From Brevibacillus laterosporus (GTDB taxonomy: Bacteria; Bacillota; Bacilli; Brevibacillales; Brevibacillaceae): a DNA stretch of 64,000 bases. Position 1 is the stretch's first letter, and each line of letters begins with the position of its first letter. The stretch is from positions 3,962,001 through 4,026,000 of the forward strand of contig CP033464.1 in the NCBI GenBank assembly GCA_007833815.1, read 5' to 3'. Under the pieces are notes generated by a model. It saw only the letters and a program-made list of their open reading frames with translations, searched no databases and was not told the origin of the DNA. Both the position numbers and the translations under genes were made by a program. Shown here piece after piece: positions 25,465 through 34,165 of the stretch.

Positions 25465-26403
25465 GTGCGTCCCCAAACGAAAAAACATCATTACTATTTA
25501 CGTAGTTTTTTATTGTTAGGTTTTTCTCTGGTCCTAGCTAATCTGATCTGGACAGGCTCGATCAATTTATATCTAGCACCACGTTTACATATGTTATGTC
25601 ATGTAACCTTTGCTATTTTGCTTCTATTAACTGGAACTAGTTTTTGGCAAACGTGGCGAACTAATGATCAGACAGATGAAATATGCGACTGTGGTGGCTC
25701 ACATGGATTACCATCAACCCGCTGGAAAAGTACGTTTGTATATGGGCTTTTCCTTCTTCCCGTTTTAATGGGACTTTTTATGCCTGATAAAGTACTAGAT
25801 AGTGCGATTGCCAAGCAAAAAGGGGTTAATCTATTGCAAGGAGATGCTAAAAAATTACTTTCAAAGGAACCTGAAAAGATCACAGTAAATGCTACAAATG
25901 ATCGTGTGGAGTTAGATTCGACTTCGACTGCAACTACGGATGTCTCTACTGCTCTCTCTACACAAGAGGTGCGCAAGATGTTTGAGGGGTTTGGCGATTT
26001 TTATCAGGATTTCGCTACTTCATTGTACAAGGAGCCCGTCATGAAACTAACCGACCAAAACTTTTTAGATGGTTTAACGGTACTATCTGTATTCAATCAT
26101 GAATTTGATGGACACCCACTAGAAATGAGTGGATTTGTCTACCGTCAGCCCGATATGCAAGAAAATGAATTTGTGGTTGCTCGTTTCTCCGTATCATGTT
26201 GTACAGCAGACGCACAGGTCTCGGGAGTTCTCGTCCAATCAGCCAATGCCAAAGAATTTAAGACAGATAGCTGGGTTAAGGTTAGCGGAACCTTAGGTTT
26301 GACATCGTTTGAAGGCAATGAATTACTGGTCCTACAGGCTAAACAAATCTCTCAGGTTGATGCACCAAAAGACCCGTATGTCTATTATTCAGCTCTACCC
26401 TAG
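25465..26403 (+). CDS. TIGR03943-family putative permease subunit (YcgQ-like)
   Basis: Starts at GTG 25465 (AGGAGG, spacing 7); 312 aa. Two to three membrane segments occupy residues 12-60 and 95-115, followed by a long external domain that contains FSVSCCTADAQVSG and ends in beta-rich sequence. A CDCGGSH segment around residue 72 adds potential metal ligands. In many Firmicutes this family is encoded directly after an UPF0718 permease, as it is here, so the two probably form one complex. The substrate is unknown. Confidence 0.82.
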   Translation: MRPQTKKHHYYLRSFLLLGFSLVLANLIWTGSINLYLAPRLHMLCHVTFAILLLLTGTSFWQTWRTNDQTDEICDCGGSHGLPSTRWKSTFVYGLFLLPVLMGLFMPDKVLDSAIAKQKGVNLLQGDAKKLLSKEPEKITVNATNDRVELDSTSTATTDVSTALSTQEVRKMFEGFGDFYQDFATSLYKEPVMKLTDQNFLDGLTVLSVFNHEFDGHPLEMSGFVYRQPDMQENEFVVARFSVSCCTADAQVSGVLVQSANAKEFKTDSWVKVSGTLGLTSFEGNELLVLQAKQISQVDAPKDPYVYYSALP

Positions 26404-26452
26404 CAAGTATTTCTAAAAATGTTTTGTTTTTTTACCATATAAGGATTCAAAT

Positions 26453-26511
26453 ACCTCCTTTAGTGTTAAAACCTATGTGTACCCTGTTTTTTCATATACA
26501 CTAAAGGAGGT
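26453..26511 (+). promoter_or_regulatory. Perfect inverted repeat that hides the Shine-Dalgarno of the next gene
   Basis: ACCTCCTTTAGTGT (26453-26466) is perfectly complementary to ACACTAAAGGAGGT (26498-26511); the right arm contains AAGGAGG, the RBS of the gene at 26519. In mRNA the 14-bp stem with a 31-base loop would block ribosome binding. There is no T-run after it, so it is not an ordinary terminator for the upstream pair. Confidence 0.7.
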
Positions 26512-26518
26512 TGTTTAG

Positions 26519-28093
26519 ATGCATAAGGAGTTAGAAACAGAGGTTGCCATCATCGGTGGCGGTGTGGGTGGAGTTGCAGCAGCATTAGGCGCAGCACGGC
26601 TTGGAAAGAAAGTCGTACTTACAGAAGAAACAGACTGGATTGGAGGTCAATTTACCAGTCAAGCTGTTCCACCCGATGAACATCGTTGGATTGAACAGTT
26701 CGGTTGTACTCAGACATATCGCCAATTTCGTAATCAAGTACGTGAATACTACCGTCAACATTTCCCACTAACGACAGAAGCACGATTAACATACAATCTA
26801 GATCCTGGTAACGGCAGTGTTAGTAGGCTATGTGCTGATCCACGTGTCTATTTATCCGTCATGGAAGAAATGTTGGCACCCTACGTACATAGCGGACTCG
26901 TCACGGTTTTAACCCGTTTAAAAGCGATTTCTGTTGAAACAAACGGAGATACCATCTGCTCCGTCACGCTTTCTCAGCTCGACAACGGTATCTATTTTAC
27001 AGTGCGGGCCCCCTATTTCCTAGATGCTACAGAATGTGGAGATCTATTGCCAATGGCTAATGTCGAGTATGTCACTGGTGCGGAATCGCAATCCGATACA
27101 GGTGAGCCTCATGCGATAGACGGGGATGCAAAACCTTTTGACATTCAAGCCGCAACCTATGTATTTGCTATGGACTATGTGGAAGGGGAAAACCACATCA
27201 TTGATAAACCAGCAGACTACGATTTTTGGCGAAATTACAAACCTGATTTTTGGCCAGCTTGCCAGCTAAGTTTTACAGCAGCAGACCCTAGAACATTACA
27301 GCCGATAGAATATGCCCTCTTTCCTGGTACTGATAAATTTTCCTTATATACGTATCGACGAGTTATTGATCAATTACATTTTGTTCCTGGAACCTTTTCG
27401 ACAGATATTACCTTGGTAAACTGGCCACAAAACGATTATTGGCTTGCTCCCATTTATGATCTTCCACCTGAAGAGGTCACAAAGCATTTGTATCAGGCGA
27501 AACAATTAAGCTTGTCGCTATTGTACTGGATGCAGACAGAGGCACCTCGACCAGATGGTAAGGAGGGGTATCCAGGGTTACGATTACGACCAGATGTGAT
27601 GGGAACCATAGACGGATTAGCTAAATATCCATACATTCGAGAATCTCGCCGTATTAAAGCAGCATTCACTGTTCTAGAACAGCATGTGAGCGCGGAATGG
27701 AGAGGTGATGAGGGTGCCGAACCTTTCCTTGATACGATTGGTATTGGAAGTTATCGCATTGATCTACATCCAACCACGGAAGGTACTACGTACGTTGATG
27801 TAGCATCCTTGCCATTCCAAATTCCATTAGGCGCCCTCATTCCAATACGTGTCCAAAATCTTTTGCCTGCTTGTAAAAATATTGGAACGACCCACATAAC
27901 AAACGGTTGTTATCGGTTACATCCCGTAGAATGGAATATTGGTGAATCAGCAGGGATGTTAGCTGCTTTTTGCGTCGAAAAAGGATATCACCCTAGAGAA
28001 GTGTGGGAAAATACAGCTAAGCTTAAAGATTATCAACAATTATTAACCCAGCAAGGTGTAGAATTGTTCTGGCCTAAACTGACATCCGTATAA
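26519..28093 (+). CDS. FAD-dependent oxidoreductase (FAD_oxidored family)
   Basis: A 524-aa flavoprotein. The N-terminal dinucleotide-binding motif AIIGGGVGGVAAALGAARLG (residues ~11-30) is followed by LTEETDWIGGQFTSQ, which contacts FAD in this family, and a C-terminal TTHITNGCYRLHPVEWNIGESAG segment closes the cofactor site. The substrate of this family is mostly unknown; members act on sugars, thiols or secondary metabolites. It stands alone between a YcgQ-like gene and a shared terminator. Its RBS lies in a perfect inverted repeat (26453-26511), which suggests control at translation. Confidence 0.85.
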   Translation: MHKELETEVAIIGGGVGGVAAALGAARLGKKVVLTEETDWIGGQFTSQAVPPDEHRWIEQFGCTQTYRQFRNQVREYYRQHFPLTTEARLTYNLDPGNGSVSRLCADPRVYLSVMEEMLAPYVHSGLVTVLTRLKAISVETNGDTICSVTLSQLDNGIYFTVRAPYFLDATECGDLLPMANVEYVTGAESQSDTGEPHAIDGDAKPFDIQAATYVFAMDYVEGENHIIDKPADYDFWRNYKPDFWPACQLSFTAADPRTLQPIEYALFPGTDKFSLYTYRRVIDQLHFVPGTFSTDITLVNWPQNDYWLAPIYDLPPEEVTKHLYQAKQLSLSLLYWMQTEAPRPDGKEGYPGLRLRPDVMGTIDGLAKYPYIRESRRIKAAFTVLEQHVSAEWRGDEGAEPFLDTIGIGSYRIDLHPTTEGTTYVDVASLPFQIPLGALIPIRVQNLLPACKNIGTTHITNGCYRLHPVEWNIGESAGMLAAFCVEKGYHPREVWENTAKLKDYQQLLTQQGVELFWPKLTSV

Positions 28094-28142
28094 TATCTAT
28101 TACCCATATCAATTTACCTTTGCATCAATTCTTCAAAAAAAT

Positions 28143-28207
28143 ACTCGGCTACTACAGTAACAAGCCCCTTCTCATAAACTAGGGGTTTGTTACTGTAGTA
28201 GCCGAGT
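28143..28207. terminator. Bidirectional terminator between convergent genes
   Basis: A 26-bp stem (28143-28168 with 28182-28207, one G-U) with a 13-base loop, placed exactly between two convergent genes. It has the stem of a shared terminator, though the flanking T-tract is short. Confidence 0.75.
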
Positions 28208-28214
28208 TTCTAAT

Positions 28215-29864
28215 CTAGCTTAATAACCGCTTAATCACTTCATTTGTAATCGTGGGCACCACCTCAGTGGAATATGTCACTTCCATTCGTTCATATTTGT
28301 TATGGGCATCATACCCATACGGCCCTATATTTATAGCTGGAACATTTAGGTCGCGTATATCCTGATAACAGACAACATGCTTACTGCCCCAACTCGGATT
28401 ATTCTCACGTACAGCTTGTATTCCACTCTCATCATCACTCATGGCCACACAGCTCATGTCGCAGATGTATGGGAAAAAATTACGGGTTACAATCGGATAG
28501 TCATATTCGGGCTGAGTACTTTGGATCGCCTCGTCCAACGCTTGTAACAAACGGATTTCATCCCATGTCTTTCCAGTAACTTCAACACGTGGAGAGTATA
28601 GCGAGGAGTAGAATAGAATAATGGCTGGACTTTTATCACTCATCCACCTCCACTCTTCTTCCACAACTCGACAGGCAAACATTCTGGTATCAAGGCTCTT
28701 ATCTTGTAAAAGCTGTTGTTTAAACAAAATCATATGGGCTTCTAGTATTTCACCGTACTCCCGATCTAATTGCTGTTTCATTTGCTCATAGGTCATCACA
28801 CGTGTTTTCCACGGCAATGCTTGAGCCTCTTCTCCCAAGCGTTCACGATACGTATTATATCGGTTTTGTAACATATCTAACGCTTGTTGAAAAGCCATTT
28901 CTGCCTGCTCACTTAATTTGTCTAATACTTGCTTAGGAGACCAAGATTGGATAAAAAAATTAAAGTAAACATAGGCAGCTAATGCTGTTTGCACAGTGTA
29001 CGAAGACTTTAAATCCATTTGCTTTAATGAGACTGGAGGCGCAGGCAATTCCCCTAATGCCTCATCACACAAAACAGGATTATAACTAATCTGCTTGGTT
29101 AATTCAGCAGCCAAATAATTGGGGTCAAGTCCTTCAAAAGCAGAGCCTACATGTGTTTCTGCTCCCGTGATGAAGAACGAGGGTAACAGCTTTCCAATTG
29201 TTCCTTTGTAAATGTATCGATTAGGGTCACCCGCATATCTAGGGGCTACGAAATCTGAATTAATAAGTGCTACATATTCAAATCCATGGATCTCTCTCCA
29301 TTTTTTTAAATCCTGCAGAGCGGACAGAACCCCATGGGAGCTATCCTCCTCATCGCATTCTGCCAATAGTACCAGATTTCCGGCCAATTCTTCTGGATGG
29401 TTGGCGTAATGCTCCAGTAAGAACAGATGACTAGCAACTCCACTTTTCATATCTAGCACACCACGTCCAAAATGCCATTCACGTGAATCCAAGTGCTCTT
29501 TTACCAATTCAGGTAACTGCTCCTGCTGTAAAGCATTCATAAGCGCTTCGGGATCGCAAGCCATCTCCTTTAAATGAGCAAAGTCTTCCACCCCCACCGT
29601 ATCAATATGTCCCATTAGGATGACTGTACGATTACTAGGTTCCTTCGTTCCCCTTACACATGCCAGCACATTATAGCGCTCTATCTCATCTCGCTCTGTT
29701 TGTGACAGGATGACATCTTCAGGATGCTTTTGAAAATACGTCCATTTTTGTAATAGCTGATAAATATAGCGGGCAACATTGATTTCTCCGGAGGTATTTA
29801 CGACACTTGCCACCCTGACCAATTCATCTGTTACTTGCAACACTTTCTGTCGACTATTTAACAT
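28215..29864 (-). CDS. M20-family metallopeptidase, RocB-like
   Basis: A 549-aa zinc hydrolase. The M20 active site is visible as ILMGHIDTVG (first metal His and Asp), GRGVLDMKSG (bridging Asp) and LAECDEEDSS (general base Glu and metal ligand). Length and the long insertion between the halves fit RocB, the arginine utilisation protein of bacilli, rather than the ~400 aa amidohydrolases. It is the last gene of a leftward unit after a polar amino-acid binding protein and a permease, which suggests it processes an imported amino-acid derivative or peptide. The exact substrate is unknown. Confidence 0.85.
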   Translation of the reverse strand: MLNSRQKVLQVTDELVRVASVVNTSGEINVARYIYQLLQKWTYFQKHPEDVILSQTERDEIERYNVLACVRGTKEPSNRTVILMGHIDTVGVEDFAHLKEMACDPEALMNALQQEQLPELVKEHLDSREWHFGRGVLDMKSGVASHLFLLEHYANHPEELAGNLVLLAECDEEDSSHGVLSALQDLKKWREIHGFEYVALINSDFVAPRYAGDPNRYIYKGTIGKLLPSFFITGAETHVGSAFEGLDPNYLAAELTKQISYNPVLCDEALGELPAPPVSLKQMDLKSSYTVQTALAAYVYFNFFIQSWSPKQVLDKLSEQAEMAFQQALDMLQNRYNTYRERLGEEAQALPWKTRVMTYEQMKQQLDREYGEILEAHMILFKQQLLQDKSLDTRMFACRVVEEEWRWMSDKSPAIILFYSSLYSPRVEVTGKTWDEIRLLQALDEAIQSTQPEYDYPIVTRNFFPYICDMSCVAMSDDESGIQAVRENNPSWGSKHVVCYQDIRDLNVPAINIGPYGYDAHNKYERMEVTYSTEVVPTITNEVIKRLLS

Positions 29865-29928
29865 TTCATCACCCTTTATATCACTGAATTTCCTGTTATT
29901 TCATAACCTTTTTTATTATTTACACTGA

Positions 29929-30630
29929 TTAAGAGGCTATTGTATGCCCCGATCCCGATGTTTTGGCTGTACGTCCTGTATCCATTCGCTTTTCTACGTA
30001 ATGTAAAAAAAGCGTAACCAACAATACAAGCACAAGATAGTACATGCCAACTACAAAATAGGTTTCAAATGGTAAATAATTTTCAGCCTGCGCGGACAGC
30101 GCATTGTTAAATAACTCGGAAACAGCAATATAAGCAACCAATGAAGAATCCTTTAATGTAATAATACATTGATTCCCAAGGGGAGGGATCGCACGTCGAA
30201 ATGCTTGAGGCAAAATAATATGCCACATAGATTTTTTATAGGTCATGCCAAGAGAACGAGCAGCTTCTGTTTGTCCACGGTCGATGGACTGAATCGCTCC
30301 CCGAAAAATTTCGGCAATATACGCTCCTGTATGGATAGCCAAAGCTATAGAACCAGCGGCAAAATCACTTAACACAAAGATACTAGAAATTCCATAATAC
30401 AAGAACATGATTTGAACAATTAGTGGCATGCCCCGTACTAAAAAGATATAGATATCAGCTATTTTTCGTAAAAATCGGTTATGTGAAACCCTGAAGAAAG
30501 CAAACACCAGACCAATCAGGGACGCAATTATGAGTGAAACCAGGGTAAGACTGATCGTTGTCCATGTTGCTTTAAGAAAGGCTATTCCGTGTGTTTCAAA
30601 AATGGATAGGATATTAAAAAAGAAGCTCAT
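29929..30630 (-). CDS. Amino-acid ABC transporter permease (His/Glu/Gln/Arg/opine family)
   Basis: A 233-aa inner-membrane permease with about five helices. The EAARSLGMTYKKSMWHIILP stretch at residues ~142-161 is the EAA loop that contacts the ATPase, and the HGAYIAEIFRGAIQSI-type region before it (TGAYIAEIFRGAIQSID) is characteristic of polar amino-acid uptake permeases. RBS GGGAGG before ATG 30630. It follows the binding-protein gene by 92 bases. No ATPase gene follows, so it must share one encoded elsewhere. Confidence 0.92.
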   Translation of the reverse strand: MSFFFNILSIFETHGIAFLKATWTTISLTLVSLIIASLIGLVFAFFRVSHNRFLRKIADIYIFLVRGMPLIVQIMFLYYGISSIFVLSDFAAGSIALAIHTGAYIAEIFRGAIQSIDRGQTEAARSLGMTYKKSMWHIILPQAFRRAIPPLGNQCIITLKDSSLVAYIAVSELFNNALSAQAENYLPFETYFVVGMYYLVLVLLVTLFLHYVEKRMDTGRTAKTSGSGHTIAS

Positions 30631-30722
30631 ATACTGACACCTCCCCAGAAAAGTGGCAAATCGCTAAGCGAGTGAAAGAGATTTGTTATTCGTTGTCATT
30701 TTTCCACAATCCTTTGTTTCCC

Positions 30723-31550
30723 TTACTTTTTCTCCATTAGATCAACACCAAACCACTTCTTACTGATCGTGGCGTATGTTCCATCTTTCACCATCGCAGC
30801 TAGAGCTTCATTGATTTGCTTGGTTAACTCGGAATTATCCTTATTTACTGCAATTGCAATTTTCTCCTTTAGCAAAATCTCGTCGATCAGCTTTAGCTTC
30901 AGACCTTCCACTTGGATTGCTGATACACCGACAATCTTATCGGTAATAACAGCATCCACTCGACCAGAGGTTACATCCTGCAAAGCGTAAACATCACTCG
31001 GATAGCCCCTTACTTTATCTGTGTAGACTTCCGCAACTGTCTTGTACGTACTGGCTTGAACCACTCCAATGACTTTATCTTTCAAATCAGCTGCGGATTT
31101 TATAGATTCATTAGTCTCTGCTACGAAAATCTGGGCTCCCGATAAATAGTAGGGCTCAGTAAAATCCACCTGCTTACTACGTTCTTCGGTAGCTGTCATA
31201 CTGCCGATAATGGCATCATACTTTTTGCCTTTCATTCCTTGTATAATAGTCTCCCACGGATTGCTCACTGGATTTGGTTGTAGCCCTATTCTGCTGGCAA
31301 TCTCTTTGCCGATCTCCACATCAAAGCCGGTCAGTTCTCCCTTGTCTTTATAATTGAGCGGCTTGAATAAGCCACTCATCGCAAAAGTAAATGCTCCCTC
31401 TTTTGTAAGCTTTAGGGTAGCTTTCGTTGAGGATTCGGTTGGTTGTGAGCTTTCTTTGTTAGAAGATTGATCCGATTGTCCGCACCCACCTACCATAAAT
31501 AAACAGGCGACAAGCGTAAAAACCACAGAAGAGAACTGCTTCTTAGACAC
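30723..31550 (-). CDS. Amino-acid ABC transporter substrate-binding lipoprotein
   Basis: A 275-aa family 3 solute-binding protein. It starts at GTG 31550 with GGGGGAGG upstream. The lipobox MVGGC ends the signal peptide at Cys23, followed by a Ser/Thr-rich linker. NYKDKGELTGFDVEIGKEIA and DAIIGSMTATEERSKQVDFT are the classic polar amino-acid binding motifs. It captures an amino acid, probably polar or cystine-like, for the permease downstream. First gene of a three-gene leftward unit with the permease and the RocB-like peptidase. Confidence 0.92.
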   Translation of the reverse strand: MSKKQFSSVVFTLVACLFMVGGCGQSDQSSNKESSQPTESSTKATLKLTKEGAFTFAMSGLFKPLNYKDKGELTGFDVEIGKEIASRIGLQPNPVSNPWETIIQGMKGKKYDAIIGSMTATEERSKQVDFTEPYYLSGAQIFVAETNESIKSAADLKDKVIGVVQASTYKTVAEVYTDKVRGYPSDVYALQDVTSGRVDAVITDKIVGVSAIQVEGLKLKLIDEILLKEKIAIAVNKDNSELTKQINEALAAMVKDGTYATISKKWFGVDLMEKK

Positions 31551-32149
31551 AGAAACCTCCCCCTTTTTCGTTTTGTACCGTTTTCTTCAAATAAGCTCTC
31601 CAACTGATCGCCCATTGATCTAGATCATCAAAGCTTGCTTCATCAATATGTGCCTAATCGCTCTAATGGTCGACCACACGCAGACGAGACCAAAAATGCT
31701 CCCTCCTCTTCATTCAGGTGACGTGCCTCTTCACGTAGTAACGGCATATCTGTATCGGACCTAGTCGATCTACCCTCTTCCTATAAGTAAGTCTCATTCC
31801 AACTTAGTAAATTACATTAAAAAACAGAACTCCATCTTTGAAAAAATCTTTGCCTCGTTAAAAGTAACTCTTCTCAAGCAGATCGCCGCTTCACTCACAG
31901 GATAGACAGGATCAATCACCCGTTCAAAGATTTGAACTCTTTTTCACTAGCATAAAATCAAGTATAATCAATCTTAATACATATCAACGTATAGATGCCC
32001 AGTTATCATCACCAGACTAGTTAACTGGTCAATCTCGGATAAAAACGCATGTATGGAGGGAGACAATGGTAGTAAAAACACATATTGACTCTATATGTAT
32101 CTCCCAATTTATTATCATGTAGAAAGTAACTTGTTTAGGAAGTGATTAT
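31551..32149. other. 600-bp intergenic region with possible gene relic
   Basis: I find no complete gene. On the minus strand two short open stretches (about 31765-31640 and 31640-31552) read with protein-like composition, for example EARHLNEEEGAFLVSSACG and ASFDDLDQWAISWRAYLKK, separated by stops and lacking start codons. They may be remains of a gene once upstream of the binding-protein gene. Promoters for the two divergent neighbours must also lie here. Confidence 0.3.
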
Positions 32150-32554
32150 ATGACTCAAAGGTATGTTCATCATATTTGTATACAAACGAATACGTATAAG
32201 GAGTCGTTACAGTTTTATCAAGAAGCTCTAGGGTTTGAACTAGTCCAAGAAACACCTAATTTTCATCAACGCGATTTTAATACCTGGTTAAAGCTGAATT
32301 CTTTTTATATCGAACTCCAAACAGGGAAAGCAGGAGAAATACTTGATGCTTCTAGTCAAAATACCCTAGGACTTGTTCATTTCTGTTTATGGGTGGAAAA
32401 CTTGGATGAAGAATTTCAAAGAGTGAAGAAATTAGGTTATCGCTTTAAAATGAAGGATGGAAAAGAAATCTATACAGTCGAAAATGGGCGGTTGCTAAAA
32501 TTGCTAGCTCCTGAAGGAACTGTTATCGAACTTAGAGATAATCGAGGCGTCTAA
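32150..32554 (+). CDS. VOC-family (glyoxalase/dioxygenase fold) protein
   Basis: A 134-aa single-domain protein. It begins RYVHHICIQTNTYKESLQFY and continues EALGFELVQET, the standard start of the first beta-alpha-beta-beta-beta module, with the second module around LVHFCLWVENLDEEFQRVK. The His at residue ~8, the Glu in FYIELQ, His in LVHF and the final VIELRD could supply the metal ligands. Many VOC members are lyases, epimerases or resistance proteins; nothing here decides between them. RBS AGGAAG before ATG 32150. Confidence 0.85.
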   Translation: MTQRYVHHICIQTNTYKESLQFYQEALGFELVQETPNFHQRDFNTWLKLNSFYIELQTGKAGEILDASSQNTLGLVHFCLWVENLDEEFQRVKKLGYRFKMKDGKEIYTVENGRLLKLLAPEGTVIELRDNRGV

Positions 32555-32591
32555 GAAAATAAACAAGAGGCTGTCTTATGATTGATATGCT

Positions 32592-32608
32592 CCCCTTTAA
32601 GTAGACAG
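32592..32608. repeat. Solo terminal-repeat remnant of the IS3-type element
   Basis: CCCCTTTAAGTAGACAG differs in one base from CCCCTTTGAGTAGACAG, the right terminal repeat of the IS3-family element at 58247-59560 (read on the opposite strand). No transposase sequence accompanies it, so it may be a scar left by an older copy. Confidence 0.45.
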
Positions 32609-32720
32609 GTGAAATAATAAAACAGATACATAATCTAACAAACCGAGCCCCTATCTCAACAAGTACTGTACAACACTGAATGAAAAAATATAGGAATAGA
32701 AAGAAAGGATTGACTTCAAC

Positions 32721-33242
32721 ATGGCTGAATTGATGATTCGACAACTTGGTGATCCTGTGCTACGCAAAGTATGCAAACCTATTACCCAAATCACAGATCG
32801 CGAACAAAAATTGTTACAAAATTTGACTGACACTCTATATGCCGATGCTGGTCGAGCAGGTTTGGCAGCGCCACAGGTAGGCTTTTTAAAACGGATGGCC
32901 GTTCTTGATTGTGGTGATGGATTAGTAGAATTAATCAATCCAGAGATTATCTCTCAATCAGGGGAAACTCTTGAGTATGAGGCTTGTCTCTCCTTACCAG
33001 GTATGTACGGAGCTGTGAAACGAGCTGAGTCCATCGTGATAAAGACATTAAATCGTCAAGGGGAAGAAGTACATATTGAAGCTTCCGGGCATAAAGCACG
33101 CTGTATTCAGCATGAAATGGATCACTTGGATGGAATATTGTACATTGATCATGTGAAAAATGGGCATCTTTTTCAAGAACCAACGAAAAAGCCATTAGAT
33201 GTGTATCAAATCATTCAACTCTCAAAACAAAATGCTTTGTAA
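32721..33242 (+). CDS. def: Peptide deformylase
   Basis: A 173-aa metalloenzyme that removes the formyl group from nascent N-formyl-methionine. The three signature motifs are in order: GLAAPQVG (residues ~48-55), EACLSLPG (with the metal-binding Cys) and QHEMDHLDG (two metal His and catalytic Glu). The usual second motif is EGCLS; here Ala replaces Gly, which several bacilli tolerate. The 173-aa length is normal. It is followed 40 bases later by a small membrane-protein gene; the pair may be co-transcribed. Confidence 0.95.
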   Translation: MAELMIRQLGDPVLRKVCKPITQITDREQKLLQNLTDTLYADAGRAGLAAPQVGFLKRMAVLDCGDGLVELINPEIISQSGETLEYEACLSLPGMYGAVKRAESIVIKTLNRQGEEVHIEASGHKARCIQHEMDHLDGILYIDHVKNGHLFQEPTKKPLDVYQIIQLSKQNAL

Positions 33243-33282
33243 AGCGGTCAATGGTCGATAGATTGTCAGTAGAGGAGTACAT

Positions 33283-33492
33283 ATGGGAAAAACCTTAGTC
33301 ATTATAGGCGTCATCTTGATTGTAGTAGGTTTACTCTGGCAAGTAGGTGGTCGTTTCTTTCATTTTGGGCGTTTACCAGGTGACATTGTAGTGGAAAAGG
33401 AAAACTTTCGTTTTTATTTTCCGGTGGTTACCTGTATTATTATTAGCGTGGTGCTATCTCTAATCATGTATGTTATACGTTTCTTCAAATAA
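33283..33492 (+). CDS. DUF2905 small membrane protein
   Basis: A 69-aa protein with two membrane segments (residues ~4-22 and ~47-65) linked by a short conserved loop with FGRLPGDIVVEKENFRFYFP, the DUF2905 signature. The function of this family is unknown. It lies 40 bp after def with a GAGGAG RBS and is followed by a terminator, so it closes that transcription unit. Confidence 0.88.
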   Translation: MGKTLVIIGVILIVVGLLWQVGGRFFHFGRLPGDIVVEKENFRFYFPVVTCIIISVVLSLIMYVIRFFK

Positions 33493-33508
33493 ATAATAGG
33501 AAAGCTCA

Positions 33509-33553
33509 GGCAAGTTACCGTTGAATTTCCCGATCGTGTAACTTGCCATTTTC
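33509..33553 (+). terminator. Terminator after def / DUF2905
   Basis: GGCAAGTTAC (33509-33518) pairs perfectly with GTAACTTGCC (33538-33547) and is followed by ATTTTCGTTTCTT. It can also serve the convergent broken carboxypeptidase gene. Confidence 0.7.
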
Positions 33554-33570
33554 GTTTCTTCAAAAAATAC

Positions 33571-34115
33571 TTAATGTCTCAGAATGCGAAGCTTGGTTCC
33601 TTGATCGTTTGCTACAAACTCCGCCATCCCCCCTATTGGAAAAGGAAAACAAGGTGTGGTATGCCCGAAGTCCAAACCGGCAATCACAGGAAGATTTTGT
33701 AGTTCGCGTTTCGTCAGAATAATCTCTTTTAGCACATCGGGCAGAATGTTTGATTGCTTTTGAAAACGTCCGAAGCAGATTCCTTTGACTTGCCCTTGGT
33801 AATGAACGCTGTGTAACAACGATTGTAAATTACGATCAAATTCTTCTGCAAAACTAAGATAGTCATCCTCTATAAACAGAATGGCATCGTTTAAATCTGG
33901 CATATATGGGGTTCCCTGCAATAAATTCAACGTACATAAATTTCCCCCTGCATCTCTTCTGCATGTCTTGAAAACGTAACACGTAATCCCTGCTTACTTA
34001 ACACGTGTAGCGCCTGTTCACGTAACTCCTTCGCAATAATCCCTAAACTACGAGAAGGAGATATGACCCGAATCATATCCCCCATTTGTAATTTATCAGG
34101 AAAAATACTCTCCAT
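33571..34115 (-). pseudogene. LD-carboxypeptidase (MccF/S66 family) with internal deletion
   Basis: The first 60 residues (from ATG 34115: PDKLQMGDMIRVISPSRSLG) match the N-terminus of S66 LD-carboxypeptidases, and a second frame ending at 33571 gives their C-terminus (GGNLCTLNLLQGTPYMP to the final FPFPIGGMAEF). The two meet near 33935-33950 out of frame, and about 140 central residues, including the nucleophile serine region, are missing. An intact member is about 340 aa; only about 180 remain. It would have recycled LD-linked peptidoglycan peptides or given microcin C-type self-protection. A single deletion explains the state. Confidence 0.85.
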
Positions 34116-34165
34116 ATGTATTCCCCTTCTTATTAGCGTTTCTGATTAATCGACTCTTGGTGCAT

